NCBI RefSeq assembly: GCF_008642335.1
Contig: NZ_CP029191.1
Location: 2,356,001 to 2,420,000 of the forward strand
Source: Streptomyces venezuelae
GTDB taxonomy: Bacteria; Actinomycetota; Actinomycetes; Streptomycetales; Streptomycetaceae
DNA length: 64,000 nucleotides
Reading direction: 5' to 3'
Part shown: positions 35,710 to 43,901 of the stretch, piece by piece
How positions within the stretch are numbered: the first letter of the stretch is position 1
Layout: each line of letters begins with the position of its first letter
Notes under the pieces: model-generated
Told to the model about the DNA's origin: nothing
The model's database searches: none
The model's input: only the letters and a program-made list of their open reading frames with translations
Translations under genes and position numbers: made by a program

Positions 35710-36594
35710 ATGGGTGATGTTCTGGCCGGATTTCATGCCGCCTGGGAGTTCGAGTCCGACTCTGTGCTCATCCGCTTCGAACGGGGAATCCGCACGCCGA
35801 AGCTCTTCCAGGCGCTCGGCGAACGGCGCGTCCCCCTCGATGCGATCTCGGCGGTGACGCTCTCCCCCGGCAAACGCGGGACCGTGGTCCTGCATGCCGT
35901 CCCGAGACCGGGCGCCGATCCTCTGATGGAGGCCGCGGCGGGTCAGCTCAAGGAGAGCTGCGACCCGTACCGCCTGGTGCTGCCCGCGGAGCGGGAGACG
36001 CTCGCCGAGTACTACGCGGACGAGCTGCGGGCGCAGCTCCGGCCGGACGACGGCGAGAGCGCGGACCGCTTCCTGGTGGCGCCGCCCGAGGCGCCGCTGC
36101 AGTTCAAGGCGTACGACGGGAAGGCGTCCTTCGACGGGAAGCTGGTGTCGTTCCGCTGGTTCTGGACCGGCGCGTCCTCGGCGAAGTGGAAGGCCGGTGA
36201 CCAGAGCTTCCCGGTCACCGACCTGAGCGGCATCGAGTGGCGCTCCCCCGAGGTGTTCGAGGGTCATCTGCGGCTGCTGCGGCGCGAGACGCCGGTGGCG
36301 CAGCCCGCACAGGCCGACCAGGACCCGGCGGCCGTCGTCTTCGGCCTCGGGTACGGCCCGGTCCACGAATCGCTGCCGTTCGCCGCGTCGGTCCTCGCGG
36401 CGGTGCGGGCGTCGGGCCCGGCGCCGAACTCCGACGGCCCGGGCGCCGTCGCCGCCGCCGTGACGCCCGCCGTGCGGCGCGACCCCGCGGACATCGCGGA
36501 GCGCATCCGGCACCTGGGCGAGCTGCATCAGGCGGGTCTGCTCACGGACGACGAGTTCACGATGAAGAAGACCGAGCTCCTCGCCGAGCTGTGA
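35710..36594 (+). CDS. DUF4429 / SHOCT domain protein
   Basis: The 294-residue protein has two DUF4429 modules (MGDVLAGFHAAWEFESDSVLIRFERGIR and LQFKAYDGKASFDGKLVSFRW) resembling PH-like beta domains. It ends with a SHOCT helix pair (DIAERIRHLGELHQAGLLTDDEFTMKKTELLAEL). SHOCT domains are short oligomerisation modules on many actinobacterial proteins. Function is unknown. The ATG at 35710 matches the usual start of the family; ATG at 35701 is three codons earlier. It follows the hydrolase gene by 75 bases on the same strand. Confidence 0.88.
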   Translation: MGDVLAGFHAAWEFESDSVLIRFERGIRTPKLFQALGERRVPLDAISAVTLSPGKRGTVVLHAVPRPGADPLMEAAAGQLKESCDPYRLVLPAERETLAEYYADELRAQLRPDDGESADRFLVAPPEAPLQFKAYDGKASFDGKLVSFRWFWTGASSAKWKAGDQSFPVTDLSGIEWRSPEVFEGHLRLLRRETPVAQPAQADQDPAAVVFGLGYGPVHESLPFAASVLAAVRASGPAPNSDGPGAVAAAVTPAVRRDPADIAERIRHLGELHQAGLLTDDEFTMKKTELLAEL

Positions 36595-36609
36595 GCCACC
36601 CGGTACGGA

Positions 36610-37626
36610 CTACTCGCGTCCCGCCGACGTGAAGGTCATGTCGGCGTAGCGGTCGCCCGCGACGCCCGCGGCGATCGGTTCGAGGGCGGCGAGGTCGTTC
36701 TCGGTGAGGGTGATGCGGGTGGCCGCGGTGTTCTCCTCGACCCGGGTGGCCTTGCGGGTGCCGGGGATCGGGACGACGGGCAGGCCGTGGACGTCCGCCT
36801 GCTGCTGGACCCAGGCGAGCGCGACCTGGCCGGGGCTGGCTCCGTGCGCCTCGGCGACGGAGCGCACGGGGGCCAGGAGGGCGGCGTTGGCGGTGGCGTT
36901 GTCCCCGGTGAAGCGGGGCTGCTGGCGCCGGAAGTCGTCCTCGCCGAGCTCCTTGTCGGCGCTGACGAACGAGCCGGTGAGGAAGCCGCGGCCGAGCGGG
37001 GAGTACGGCACGAGGGCCACGCCGAGCTCGGCGGCGGCGGGGACCACGCCGCGCTCGATGTCGCGGCTGAACAGCGACCACTCCGACTGCACGGCGGCGA
37101 CGGGGTGGACGGCGTGCGCGGCGCGCAGCTCGCCGCCGGTGACCTCGCTCAGGCCGATGTGCTTGACCTTGCCCGCGGCGACGAGCTCCGCGAGCACGCC
37201 GACGGTCTCCTCGATCGGCACGTTCGGGTCGCGGCGGTGCATGTAGTAGAGGTCGATGACGTCCGTGCCGAGGCGGCGCAGGCTCGCGTCGACGCTGGCG
37301 CGGATGTACGCGGGGCTGTTGTCGATGCGCCGCTTCGTCGGCTCCGCCGGGTCGATGCCCAGGGCGAACTTGGTGGCGATGACGATCTCGTCGCGGTGCG
37401 CCTTGACGAAGGGGGCGAGGAACTCCTCGTTCTCACCCGCGCCGTAGACGTCGGCGGTGTCGTAGAGGGTGACGCCGAGCTCCAGTGCGCGGTCCAGGGT
37501 GGCGCGGGCCTGGTCGGTGTCCGTGGGGCCGTAGGCGAAGCTCATGCCCATGCAGCCGAGACCCTGGACGCCGACCTCGGGGCCGCCCGTGCCGAGCCGC
37601 ACCTTCGCTATTGCCTTGTCCGTCAT
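36610..37626 (-). CDS. Aldo/keto reductase
   Basis: The 338-residue NADPH-dependent oxidoreductase has the AKR catalytic tetrad: Asp and Tyr in LYDTADVYGAGENEE, Lys in VIATKF and His in LYYMHRRDP. The cofactor-binding GTRKATRVEENTAA segment is near the end. Its relation is to the YakC/Tas-like AKR group that reduces aldehydes or methylglyoxal. It starts three bases after the stop of a MerR-family gene and is surely co-transcribed with it, so its expression follows the MerR inducer. Confidence 0.93.
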   Translation of the reverse strand: MTDKAIAKVRLGTGGPEVGVQGLGCMGMSFAYGPTDTDQARATLDRALELGVTLYDTADVYGAGENEEFLAPFVKAHRDEIVIATKFALGIDPAEPTKRRIDNSPAYIRASVDASLRRLGTDVIDLYYMHRRDPNVPIEETVGVLAELVAAGKVKHIGLSEVTGGELRAAHAVHPVAAVQSEWSLFSRDIERGVVPAAAELGVALVPYSPLGRGFLTGSFVSADKELGEDDFRRQQPRFTGDNATANAALLAPVRSVAEAHGASPGQVALAWVQQQADVHGLPVVPIPGTRKATRVEENTAATRITLTENDLAALEPIAAGVAGDRYADMTFTSAGRE

Positions 37627-37629
37627 CAG

Positions 37630-38049
37630 TCAGGGCCTTTCCGACGCCCTGCGGGCGCACGCATAGTTGTCGATCTTGTGGTCGAGGACGGCGAGGGTGT
37701 CCTGCAGCTCCGCGATGCGGGCGCGGACGTCGCGCCGGGTCTGCTCCAGGAGTTCCTGGCGCTGGGGGAAGGTGTGCTCCCCTTCGCGCACCAGCTCCGC
37801 GTACCGGACCATGTCCGCCACGGGCATCCCGGTCAGACGCAGCTTGCCGACGAAGGACAGCCAGTTCAGGTCGCGGTCGCTGTAGCGGCGCTGGCCCGTG
37901 TGGGAGCGGTCGATGTGCGGCATCAGGCCGATCCGCTCGTACCAGCGCAGGGTGTAGGCGGAGAGGCCGGTGCGGTCGACGACTTCACTGATCGTGTAGT
38001 GGTCCTGCCCGTCCGGTTTCGCCTGGGTCCTGGTCTCCGTCACCGTCAT
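37630..38049 (-). CDS. MerR-family transcriptional regulator of the aldo/keto reductase operon
   Basis: The 139-residue protein has the MerR winged helix (YTISEVVDRTGLSAYTLRWYERIGLMPHIDRSHTGQRRYSDRDLNWLSFVGKLRLTGMPVADM), then a coiled-coil dimerisation helix and a short C-terminal effector part with a single Cys (NYACARR). A single Cys may sense thiol-reactive aldehydes, as in AdhR-type regulators. The promoter upstream carries an 18-bp perfect palindrome within a 19-bp spacer. The MerR gene is the first of a two-gene operon and is likely autoregulated. Confidence 0.92.
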   Translation of the reverse strand: MTVTETRTQAKPDGQDHYTISEVVDRTGLSAYTLRWYERIGLMPHIDRSHTGQRRYSDRDLNWLSFVGKLRLTGMPVADMVRYAELVREGEHTFPQRQELLEQTRRDVRARIAELQDTLAVLDHKIDNYACARRASERP

Positions 38050-38056
38050 GACCCAC

Positions 38057-38087
38057 ACGCTAGAACCTTGGAGTGCACTCCAAGCAA
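38057..38087 (-). promoter_or_regulatory. MerR-type promoter with 19-bp spacer and 18-bp palindromic operator
   Basis: On the minus strand TTGCTT and TAGCGT act as -35 and -10 elements, separated by 19 bases that contain most of the perfect palindrome CTTGGAGTGCACTCCAAG (38067-38084). The long spacer is the hallmark of MerR-controlled promoters. The -10 lies seven bases before the MerR ATG, so the transcript is probably leaderless. Confidence 0.8.
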
Positions 38088-38144
38088 GCGGATCCGACGG
38101 AAATCCGGGAGACGTCTCAGCCCCTGGTCAGTACGGTCCCCCGC

Positions 38145-38639
38145 ATGAGTCTCGTACGCCGTGCCACGCCGGAAGACGCCGAGGAACTGCTCAGACTGAG
38201 GCAGGTGATGATCGACTCCGTCTTCGCCGGGCGCTCCGGCGCCGTGGGCGCCGACGCGTCCGACACGAGCTGGCACGCCGAGTCCCTGCCGACCGTACGG
38301 CGTCGGCTCGCCGAGCCCGAGGGGGACTTCGCGGCGTTCGTCGTCGATCATCCGGAGCGCCCCGGCGGGCTCGCCGCGCTGGCCGTCGGCACGCTCGACT
38401 ACCGGATCGGGCGCGCGGGCAACCCGCAGGGCCTGACCGGCTCGGTCTTCAGCGTCGCCACCGACCCGGACCAGCGGCGCAGGGGGTACGCGCGAGCGGC
38501 CATGGAGGTGCTGCTCGACTGGTTCCGCGAGCGCGGGGCGCGCAGCGTGGACCTCAACGCGTCGGCGGAGGCAGAACCGCTGTACGCCTCCCTCGGCTTC
38601 GTCCGCAAGCCCGACCCCTCGATGCGGCTCAACCTGTGA
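38145..38639 (+). CDS. GNAT-family N-acetyltransferase
   Basis: The 164-residue protein has the GNAT fold. The acetyl-CoA site is SVFSVATDPDQRRRGYARAAMEVLL with the R-R-G-Y-A loop, then GARSVDLNASAEAEPLYASLGF at the second conserved block. The substrate (protein, antibiotic or metabolite) cannot be told from sequence. The ATG at 38145 gives MSLVRRATPEDAEELL, the usual family start. It is divergent from the MerR operon, and the next gene starts 19 bases later on the same strand. Confidence 0.9.
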   Translation: MSLVRRATPEDAEELLRLRQVMIDSVFAGRSGAVGADASDTSWHAESLPTVRRRLAEPEGDFAAFVVDHPERPGGLAALAVGTLDYRIGRAGNPQGLTGSVFSVATDPDQRRRGYARAAMEVLLDWFRERGARSVDLNASAEAEPLYASLGFVRKPDPSMRLNL

Positions 38640-38658
38640 GCGCCTTAGGCTCGGACGC

Positions 38659-39480
38659 ATGCAGAGCCTCGTATTGATCGAGAACTGGCCGGTCCCCACC
38701 GCTGCCGCCGCCGTCGTCCGGGCGGACGGCACCGTCGTGGGGGCGCACGGCCCCACGGACCGGCGGTTCGCGCTCGCCTCGGTCACCAAGCCCCTCGCGG
38801 CGTACGCGGCGCTCGTCGCGTACGAGGAGGGGGCGATCGAGCTCGACGAGCCCGCCGGGCCCGAGGGGTCGACGGTGCGGCACCTGCTCGCGCACACCAG
38901 TGGCCTCGCGTTCGACGAGCACCGGGTGACGTCGGCGCCGGGGACACGGCGGCTGTACTCGAACGCGGGGTTCGAGGTGCTCGGCGATCACATCGCCAAG
39001 GCGACCGACATCCCCTTCGTGGAGTACCTGCGGCAGGCGGTCCTGGAGCCGCTGGGGATGACGTCCACCGCGCTGGAGGGCGACCTCTCGCCCGCCAAGG
39101 ACGGCGTGTCGACGGTCGACGACCTGGTGCGGTTCGCGGCCGAGGTGCAGGCCCCGCAGCTCCTGGACGCGCGGACCGTGGCGGCGGCGATGACCGTGAC
39201 GTACCCCGGCCTGAAGGGCGTCCTGCCCGGGTACGGGCACCAGAACCCCAACGACTGGGGGCTCGGCTTCGAGATCAGGGACTCCAAGTCGCCCCACTGG
39301 ACGGGGAGTTCGTCCTCGCCTCGGACCTTCGGACACTTCGGACAGGCCGGTACGTTCCTGTGGATCGACCCCGACGCGCAGGCGGCCTGCGTCGCGCTCA
39401 CCGACCGGCCCTTCGGGCCGTGGGCCGCCGAGGTGTGGCCCCCGTTCACCGACGCGGTGCTCGCCGACCTCCGCGGCTAG
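38659..39480 (+). CDS. Serine hydrolase, beta-lactamase/class C family (cytoplasmic)
   Basis: The 273-residue protein has the penicillin-binding fold, with catalytic S-x-x-K ASVTKPL (Ser41, Lys44), a class C-like Y-S-N (RRLYSNAGF, Tyr100) and a final strand motif GHFGQAGTFLW in place of K-T-G. No signal peptide is seen, so it is an intracellular esterase or amidase rather than a resistance beta-lactamase. It lies 19 bases after the acetyltransferase and is probably in the same transcript. Confidence 0.88.
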   Translation: MQSLVLIENWPVPTAAAAVVRADGTVVGAHGPTDRRFALASVTKPLAAYAALVAYEEGAIELDEPAGPEGSTVRHLLAHTSGLAFDEHRVTSAPGTRRLYSNAGFEVLGDHIAKATDIPFVEYLRQAVLEPLGMTSTALEGDLSPAKDGVSTVDDLVRFAAEVQAPQLLDARTVAAAMTVTYPGLKGVLPGYGHQNPNDWGLGFEIRDSKSPHWTGSSSSPRTFGHFGQAGTFLWIDPDAQAACVALTDRPFGPWAAEVWPPFTDAVLADLRG

Positions 39481-39497
39481 GCACACGAGCACCACGG

Positions 39498-40160
39498 TCA
39501 GGCGGCGCTCGTCATCTCCCAGATCAGTACCTCGGCCCCGCCCTGGGCCTCCCCTTCGAGGTCCGGCTCGGCGCTGATCCGCGCCGAGTCGCCCGGTTCC
39601 AGCAGGTCACCCGCGAGGGACAGCCTGCCGCGCACCACGTGGACGTACACGAACGGCGCCTCCGGTATCGCGAGGCGCTCGCCCGCCGCGGGCCGCCGCA
39701 CGTGCAGGAGCGCCCCCGCGTCCGGCACCGCGTACGGCGTCGAGTCGGCGATCCCGCGCACCACCTCGTAGGACGGTTCGCCGCCCGGGGCGAGCGGGGC
39801 CAGCCACATCTGGACGAAGACCAGCGGGTCGGGGCCGTCGTTGCGCTCCACGTGGCGGACGCCGCCCGCGGCCGAGAGGTGCTGGACGTCGCCGGGGCGG
39901 ACCAGGGACGCGTGGCCCGCCGAGTCGCGGTGGGTGAGCTCGCCCTCGACGACCCAGGTCACGATCTCCGTGTGGCTGTGCGGATGCTCGTCGAAGCCCG
40001 CGCCGGGCGCCAGGCGCTCTTCGTTGCAGGCCAGGACCGCGCCGAAGCGGAGGTTGTCGGGGTCGTAGTGGGAACCGAAGGAGAAGGCGTGGCAGGACTC
40101 GATGCCGGCCGCGGTCTCCCCGCCGCGGTACCGGTCGCCGGAGCGCCGTACATCAATCAC
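39498..40160 (-). CDS. Pirin-family bicupin
   Basis: The 220-residue protein is a pirin. The metal site is in the N-terminal cupin (DEHPHSHTEIVTWVVEGEL, with three His, and QHLSAAGGVRHVE). The C-terminal cupin (FVYVHVVRGRLSLAGDLLEPGD) lacks metal ligands. Bacterial pirins act as quercetinases or modulators of pyruvate dehydrogenase and beta-oxidation; the fatty-acid operon and aceE in this window are interesting company but not proof. I chose the GTG at 40160, giving MIDVRRSGDRYRGG, the usual start, over one three codons earlier. Confidence 0.9.
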   Translation of the reverse strand: MIDVRRSGDRYRGGETAAGIESCHAFSFGSHYDPDNLRFGAVLACNEERLAPGAGFDEHPHSHTEIVTWVVEGELTHRDSAGHASLVRPGDVQHLSAAGGVRHVERNDGPDPLVFVQMWLAPLAPGGEPSYEVVRGIADSTPYAVPDAGALLHVRRPAAGERLAIPEAPFVYVHVVRGRLSLAGDLLEPGDSARISAEPDLEGEAQGGAEVLIWEMTSAA

Positions 40161-40231
40161 GCCCCCCACGGTAGGACAGGTCCAGGCCCCTGCACCGCAT
40201 GTCCCCGCCCCGATAAGGCAGTCTTGTCCCC

Positions 40232-41440
40232 GTGCCCGAACCTTCAGCGAACGCAGCCCCTCAGGACGCCCGACGGTCCGCCCACGCCCATGCCGCGACC
40301 CTGAAGCGCCTGGAGAAGTCGTCCGGGAGCCTCGCGGCGCAGGCCATCGCGCGCATGGACGAGACGCTGTCCTGGTACCGGGCGATGCCGCCGGAGAACC
40401 GCTCCTGGATCGGCCTGGTCGCCCAGGCCGGTATCGCCGCGTTCACCGAGTGGTTCCGGCACCCGGACGCCCCCCAGGCCATCTCCACCGACGTCTTCGG
40501 CACCGCCCCGCGCGAGCTGACCAGGGCGATCACCCTGCGCCAGACCGTGGAGATGGTGCGTACGACGATCGAGGTCATGGAGTCGGCGATCGACGAGGTC
40601 GCCGCGCCGGGCGACGAGTCGGTGCTGCGGGAGGCCCTCCTCGTCTACGCCCGCGAGATCGCCTTCGCCACCGCGCAGGTGTACGCGCAGGCCGCCGAGG
40701 CACGCGGTGCCTGGGACGCCCGGCTCGAATCGCTCGTCGTGAACGCGGTCCTCTCCGGCGAGGCCGACGAGGGCGCCGTCTCGCGCGCCGCGGCCCTCGG
40801 CTGGAACTCGCCCGAACACGTCTGCGTGGTCCTCGGCACCGCCCCCGACGGCGACAGCGAGCTCACCGTGGAGGCCATCCGCCGCGCCGCCCGGCACGCG
40901 AAACTGCAGGTCCTGACGGGTGTGCTCGGGGACCGCCTGGTCGTCATCGCGGGCGGCAACGACAATCCGCTGCACGTCGCGAAGTCCCTGATCGGCCCGT
41001 ACGCCGCCGGTCCCGTGGTGGCCGGGCCCATCGTCCCCGACCTGCTCGCCGCCACCCGCTCCGCGCAGGCCGCGGCCGCCGGACTCAAGGCCTCCGCCGC
41101 CTGGCAGGACGCCCCGCGGCCCGTCCTCGCGGACGATCTGCTGCCCGAACGCGCGATCGCGGGGGATCCGGCGGCGCGCGAGCAGTTGGTGGAGGAGATC
41201 TACAGACCACTGGAGGAAGCGGGCTCGGCGCTCCTGGAGACGCTCAGCGTCTATCTGGAACAAGCCAGCAGCCTCGAAGGCGCGGCCAGAATGCTCTTCG
41301 TCCACCCCAACACCGTGCGCTACCGGCTCCGACGTGTGACTGACGTCACCGGCTGGTCACCTTCCGACGTCCGCTCGGCTTTCACGCTGCGGATCGCGCT
41401 GATCCTGGGGCGGCTGGCCGACGGCGATCCTCAGTCGTAG
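40232..41440 (+). CDS. fasR: FasR-type activator of fatty-acid biosynthesis (PucR family)
   Basis: The 402-residue regulator has an N-terminal four-helix domain (about 15-150), a central GGDEF-like fold typical of CdaR/PucR proteins (VLSGEADEGAVSRAAALGW, VVLGTAPDGDSELTVEAIRR) and a C-terminal PucR helix-turn-helix (LETLSVYLEQASSLEGAARMLFVHPNTVRYRLRRVTDVTGW). It sits 100 bases upstream of fabD on the same strand. In S. coelicolor the gene in this position is FasR (SCO2386), which activates the fabDHPF operon. The mycobacterial counterpart is Rv2242 next to fabD. The GTG start is the only one that keeps the N-terminal domain. Confidence 0.92.
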   Translation: MPEPSANAAPQDARRSAHAHAATLKRLEKSSGSLAAQAIARMDETLSWYRAMPPENRSWIGLVAQAGIAAFTEWFRHPDAPQAISTDVFGTAPRELTRAITLRQTVEMVRTTIEVMESAIDEVAAPGDESVLREALLVYAREIAFATAQVYAQAAEARGAWDARLESLVVNAVLSGEADEGAVSRAAALGWNSPEHVCVVLGTAPDGDSELTVEAIRRAARHAKLQVLTGVLGDRLVVIAGGNDNPLHVAKSLIGPYAAGPVVAGPIVPDLLAATRSAQAAAAGLKASAAWQDAPRPVLADDLLPERAIAGDPAAREQLVEEIYRPLEEAGSALLETLSVYLEQASSLEGAARMLFVHPNTVRYRLRRVTDVTGWSPSDVRSAFTLRIALILGRLADGDPQS

Positions 41441-41475
41441 GGTTTGTCGGCGGGTTTGTCGGCCTCCTACAAATC
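41440..41475 (+). promoter_or_regulatory. Candidate regulatory site before fabD: tandem and inverted TTTGT elements
   Basis: GGGTTTGTCGGC is repeated in tandem (41440-41464), and GGGTTTGT forms an imperfect inverted repeat with ACAAATCC nine bases later. Its place between fasR and fabD makes it a good candidate for FasR binding. Confidence 0.5.
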
Positions 41476-41540
41476 CCCCAGCGGTTCTTCGTCCCTGTCC
41501 CCACGGGCGGGTCCCACCGTCCACAAGAGAGAGTGTAAGA

Positions 41541-42452
41541 GTGCTCGTACTCGTCGCTCCCGGCCAAGGCGCTCAGACGCCCGGCTTCCTGACCCCCTGG
41601 CTCGACCTCCCCGGTGCTGCCGACCGCATCACCGCCTGGTCGGACGCCATCGGGCTCGACCTCGCCCACTACGGCACCCAGGCCGACGCGGACGCGATCC
41701 GCGACACGGCCGTGGCCCAGCCGCTGCTCGTGGCCGCCGGTCTGCTCTCCGCCGCGGCACTCGGTGACATCACGCCGGGCGCCGTCGCCGGACACAGCGT
41801 CGGCGAGATCACGGCCGCCGCGTACGCCGGAGTGCTCGGCGAGGACGACGCGCTGCGCCTCGTGCGCAAGCGCGGGCTCGCGATGGCCGACGCCGCCGCC
41901 GTCACGGAGACCGGCATGGCCGCCCTCCTCGGCGGCGACCCCGAGGTCACCGTCCCGCACCTGGAGAAGCTCGGGCTGACCCCGGCGAACGTGAACGGCG
42001 CAGGCCAGATCGTTGCCGCAGGCACCCTGGAGCAGCTCGCGGCGCTGCAGGAGGACAAGCCCGAGGGCGTCCGCAAGGTCGTCGCCCTCAAGGTCGCGGG
42101 CGCGTTCCACACCGAGCACATGGCGCCCGCGGTCGCCGCGCTGGAGGAGGCCGCCAAGGACCTCCCCGTCGCCGACCCGCGCTTCACCTACGTCTCGAAC
42201 CGCGACGGCAAGGCGGTCGCCACCGGTACCGACGTGATCTCCCGCCTGGTCGGGCAGGTCGCCAACCCGGTCCGCTGGGACCTGTGCATGGAGACCTTCC
42301 AGGAGCTCGGCGTGACCGCGCTGATCGAGGTGTGCCCCGGCGGCACGCTGACCGGTCTGGCCAAGCGCGCCCTCAAGGGCGTCCAGACCCTCGCGGTGAA
42401 GACCCCCGATGACCTCGACGCGGCCCGCGCGCTCGTCGCCGAGCATTCCTGA
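41541..42452 (+). CDS. fabD: Malonyl-CoA:ACP transacylase
   Basis: The 303-residue enzyme loads malonate from CoA onto acyl carrier protein. The nucleophile elbow GHSVGE (Ser86) is conserved, as are LVRKRGLAMADAA (Arg), KVAGAFHTEHMAPA (catalytic His) and the N-terminal VLVAPGQGAQTPGFL with the oxyanion-hole Gln. It is the first gene of the fabD-fabH-acpP-fabF operon, with a 28-base gap to fabH. Streptomyces FabD also serves polyketide synthases. The GTG start follows GAGAGA. Confidence 0.96.
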   Translation: MLVLVAPGQGAQTPGFLTPWLDLPGAADRITAWSDAIGLDLAHYGTQADADAIRDTAVAQPLLVAAGLLSAAALGDITPGAVAGHSVGEITAAAYAGVLGEDDALRLVRKRGLAMADAAAVTETGMAALLGGDPEVTVPHLEKLGLTPANVNGAGQIVAAGTLEQLAALQEDKPEGVRKVVALKVAGAFHTEHMAPAVAALEEAAKDLPVADPRFTYVSNRDGKAVATGTDVISRLVGQVANPVRWDLCMETFQELGVTALIEVCPGGTLTGLAKRALKGVQTLAVKTPDDLDAARALVAEHS

Positions 42453-42480
42453 GCCGACGACAGACAAGGAGCCGTAGCGC

Positions 42481-43485
42481 ATGTCGAAGATCAAGGCCGC
42501 ACAAGGCCATCCGTACGCGCGGATCATGGGCGTCGGCGGCTACCGTCCCACCCGGGTCGTGCCGAACGAGGTCATCCTCGAGACGATCGACTCGTCCGAC
42601 GAGTGGATCCGCTCCCGCTCCGGCATCGCGACCCGCCACTGGGCCTCCGACGAGGAGACCGTGGCCGCGATGTCCGTGGAGGCCGCGGGCAAGGCGATCG
42701 CCGACGCCGGCATCACGCCCGAGCAGGTCGGAGCCGTCATCGTCTCCACCGTCTCGCACTTCAAGCAGACCCCGGCCATCGCGACCGAGATCGCGGACAA
42801 GGTCGGCGCGGGCAAGCCCGCCGCGTTCGACATCTCCGCGGGCTGCGCCGGCTTCGGCTACGGCCTCACCCTCGCCAAGGGCATGGTCGTCGACGGTTCC
42901 GCCGAGTACGTCCTGGTGATCGGCGTGGAGCGGCTGAGCGACCTCACCGACCTGCACGACCGTGCGACGGCGTTCCTCTTCGGTGACGGCGCGGGCGCCG
43001 TGATCGTGGGCCCCTCCAAGGAGCCGCGGATCGGTCCGACGGTGTGGGGCTCGGAGGGCGACAAGGCCGAGACGATCAAGCAGACCGAGGCGTGGGACGT
43101 GTACCGCAACGGTGGCGCCCCCGCCAAGTACCCTGCCATTACCCAGGAGGGCCAGGCGGTCTTCCGCTGGGCCGTGTTCGAGATGGCGAAGGTCGCCCAG
43201 CAGGCGCTGGACGCGGCCGGAATCACCGCGGACGACCTGGATGTCTTCATTCCGCACCAGGCCAACGAGCGGATCATCGACTCGATGGTGAAGACTCTGA
43301 AACTGCCGGAACACGTCACGGTCGCCCGTGATGTGCGCACCACCGGTAACACCTCGGCCGCCTCGATCCCGCTCGCGATGGAGCGGCTCCTGGCGACCGG
43401 CGAGGCGAAGAGCGGCGACACCGCCCTCGTCATCGGCTTCGGGGCGGGTCTCGTCTACGCAGCCACGGTCGTTACCCTCCCCTAG
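42481..43485 (+). CDS. fabH: Beta-ketoacyl-ACP synthase III
   Basis: The 334-residue initiating condensing enzyme joins a starter acyl-CoA with malonyl-ACP. The catalytic triad is complete: Cys122 in DISAGCAGFGYGL, His259 in FIPHQANERI and Asn290 in TTGNTSAASIP. In Streptomyces FabH prefers isobutyryl- and methylbutyryl-CoA, giving branched iso and anteiso fatty acids. The ATG lies nine bases after AAGGAGC. It is essential in related organisms. Confidence 0.97.
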   Translation: MSKIKAAQGHPYARIMGVGGYRPTRVVPNEVILETIDSSDEWIRSRSGIATRHWASDEETVAAMSVEAAGKAIADAGITPEQVGAVIVSTVSHFKQTPAIATEIADKVGAGKPAAFDISAGCAGFGYGLTLAKGMVVDGSAEYVLVIGVERLSDLTDLHDRATAFLFGDGAGAVIVGPSKEPRIGPTVWGSEGDKAETIKQTEAWDVYRNGGAPAKYPAITQEGQAVFRWAVFEMAKVAQQALDAAGITADDLDVFIPHQANERIIDSMVKTLKLPEHVTVARDVRTTGNTSAASIPLAMERLLATGEAKSGDTALVIGFGAGLVYAATVVTLP

Positions 43486-43582
43486 GCATCACGTCCGGAT
43501 CACCTGGTCCGGGCGCTGCAACCAACCTGCCGCTGCCGCGGCGGGCGCCACACCCTCTGGATACATAAGAAGGAGCGCCAAC

Positions 43583-43831
43583 ATGGCCGCCACTCAGGAA
43601 GAGATCGTCGCCGGTCTCGCGGAGATCGTCAACGAGATCGCCGGCATCCCGGTCGAGGACGTCCAGCTGGACAAGTCCTTCACCGACGACCTGGACGTCG
43701 ACTCGCTGTCCATGGTCGAGGTCGTCGTCGCCGCCGAAGAGCGCTTCGACGTGAAGATCCCGGACGACGACGTCAAGAACCTCAAGACGGTCGGCGACGC
43801 GACCAAGTACATCCTCGAGCACCAGAGCTGA
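43583..43831 (+). CDS. acpP: Acyl carrier protein
   Basis: The 82-residue acidic four-helix protein carries the growing acyl chain on a 4'-phosphopantetheine arm. The attachment site is Ser41 in DDLDVDSLSMVE (D-S-L). It has helix II EVVVAAEERFDVKIPDDD. The ATG follows AAGGAG. The gap before it is 97 bases and contains GGATACATAAG just upstream of the ribosome site. Confidence 0.97.
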   Translation: MAATQEEIVAGLAEIVNEIAGIPVEDVQLDKSFTDDLDVDSLSMVEVVVAAEERFDVKIPDDDVKNLKTVGDATKYILEHQS

Positions 43832-43901
43832 CCCAGCTCGTGCTCTGTCGCCACCCGGCGGTGGCGCCGCTGATCCCCTCAACACCGTGGAGAATTTTCC
43901 T

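Noticed and set aside
38659..39480. Antibiotic resistance by beta-lactamase (also considered for 60111-61271).
   Set aside because: Both proteins lack signal peptides and the K-T-G triad. They fit intracellular esterases or amidases of the same fold.
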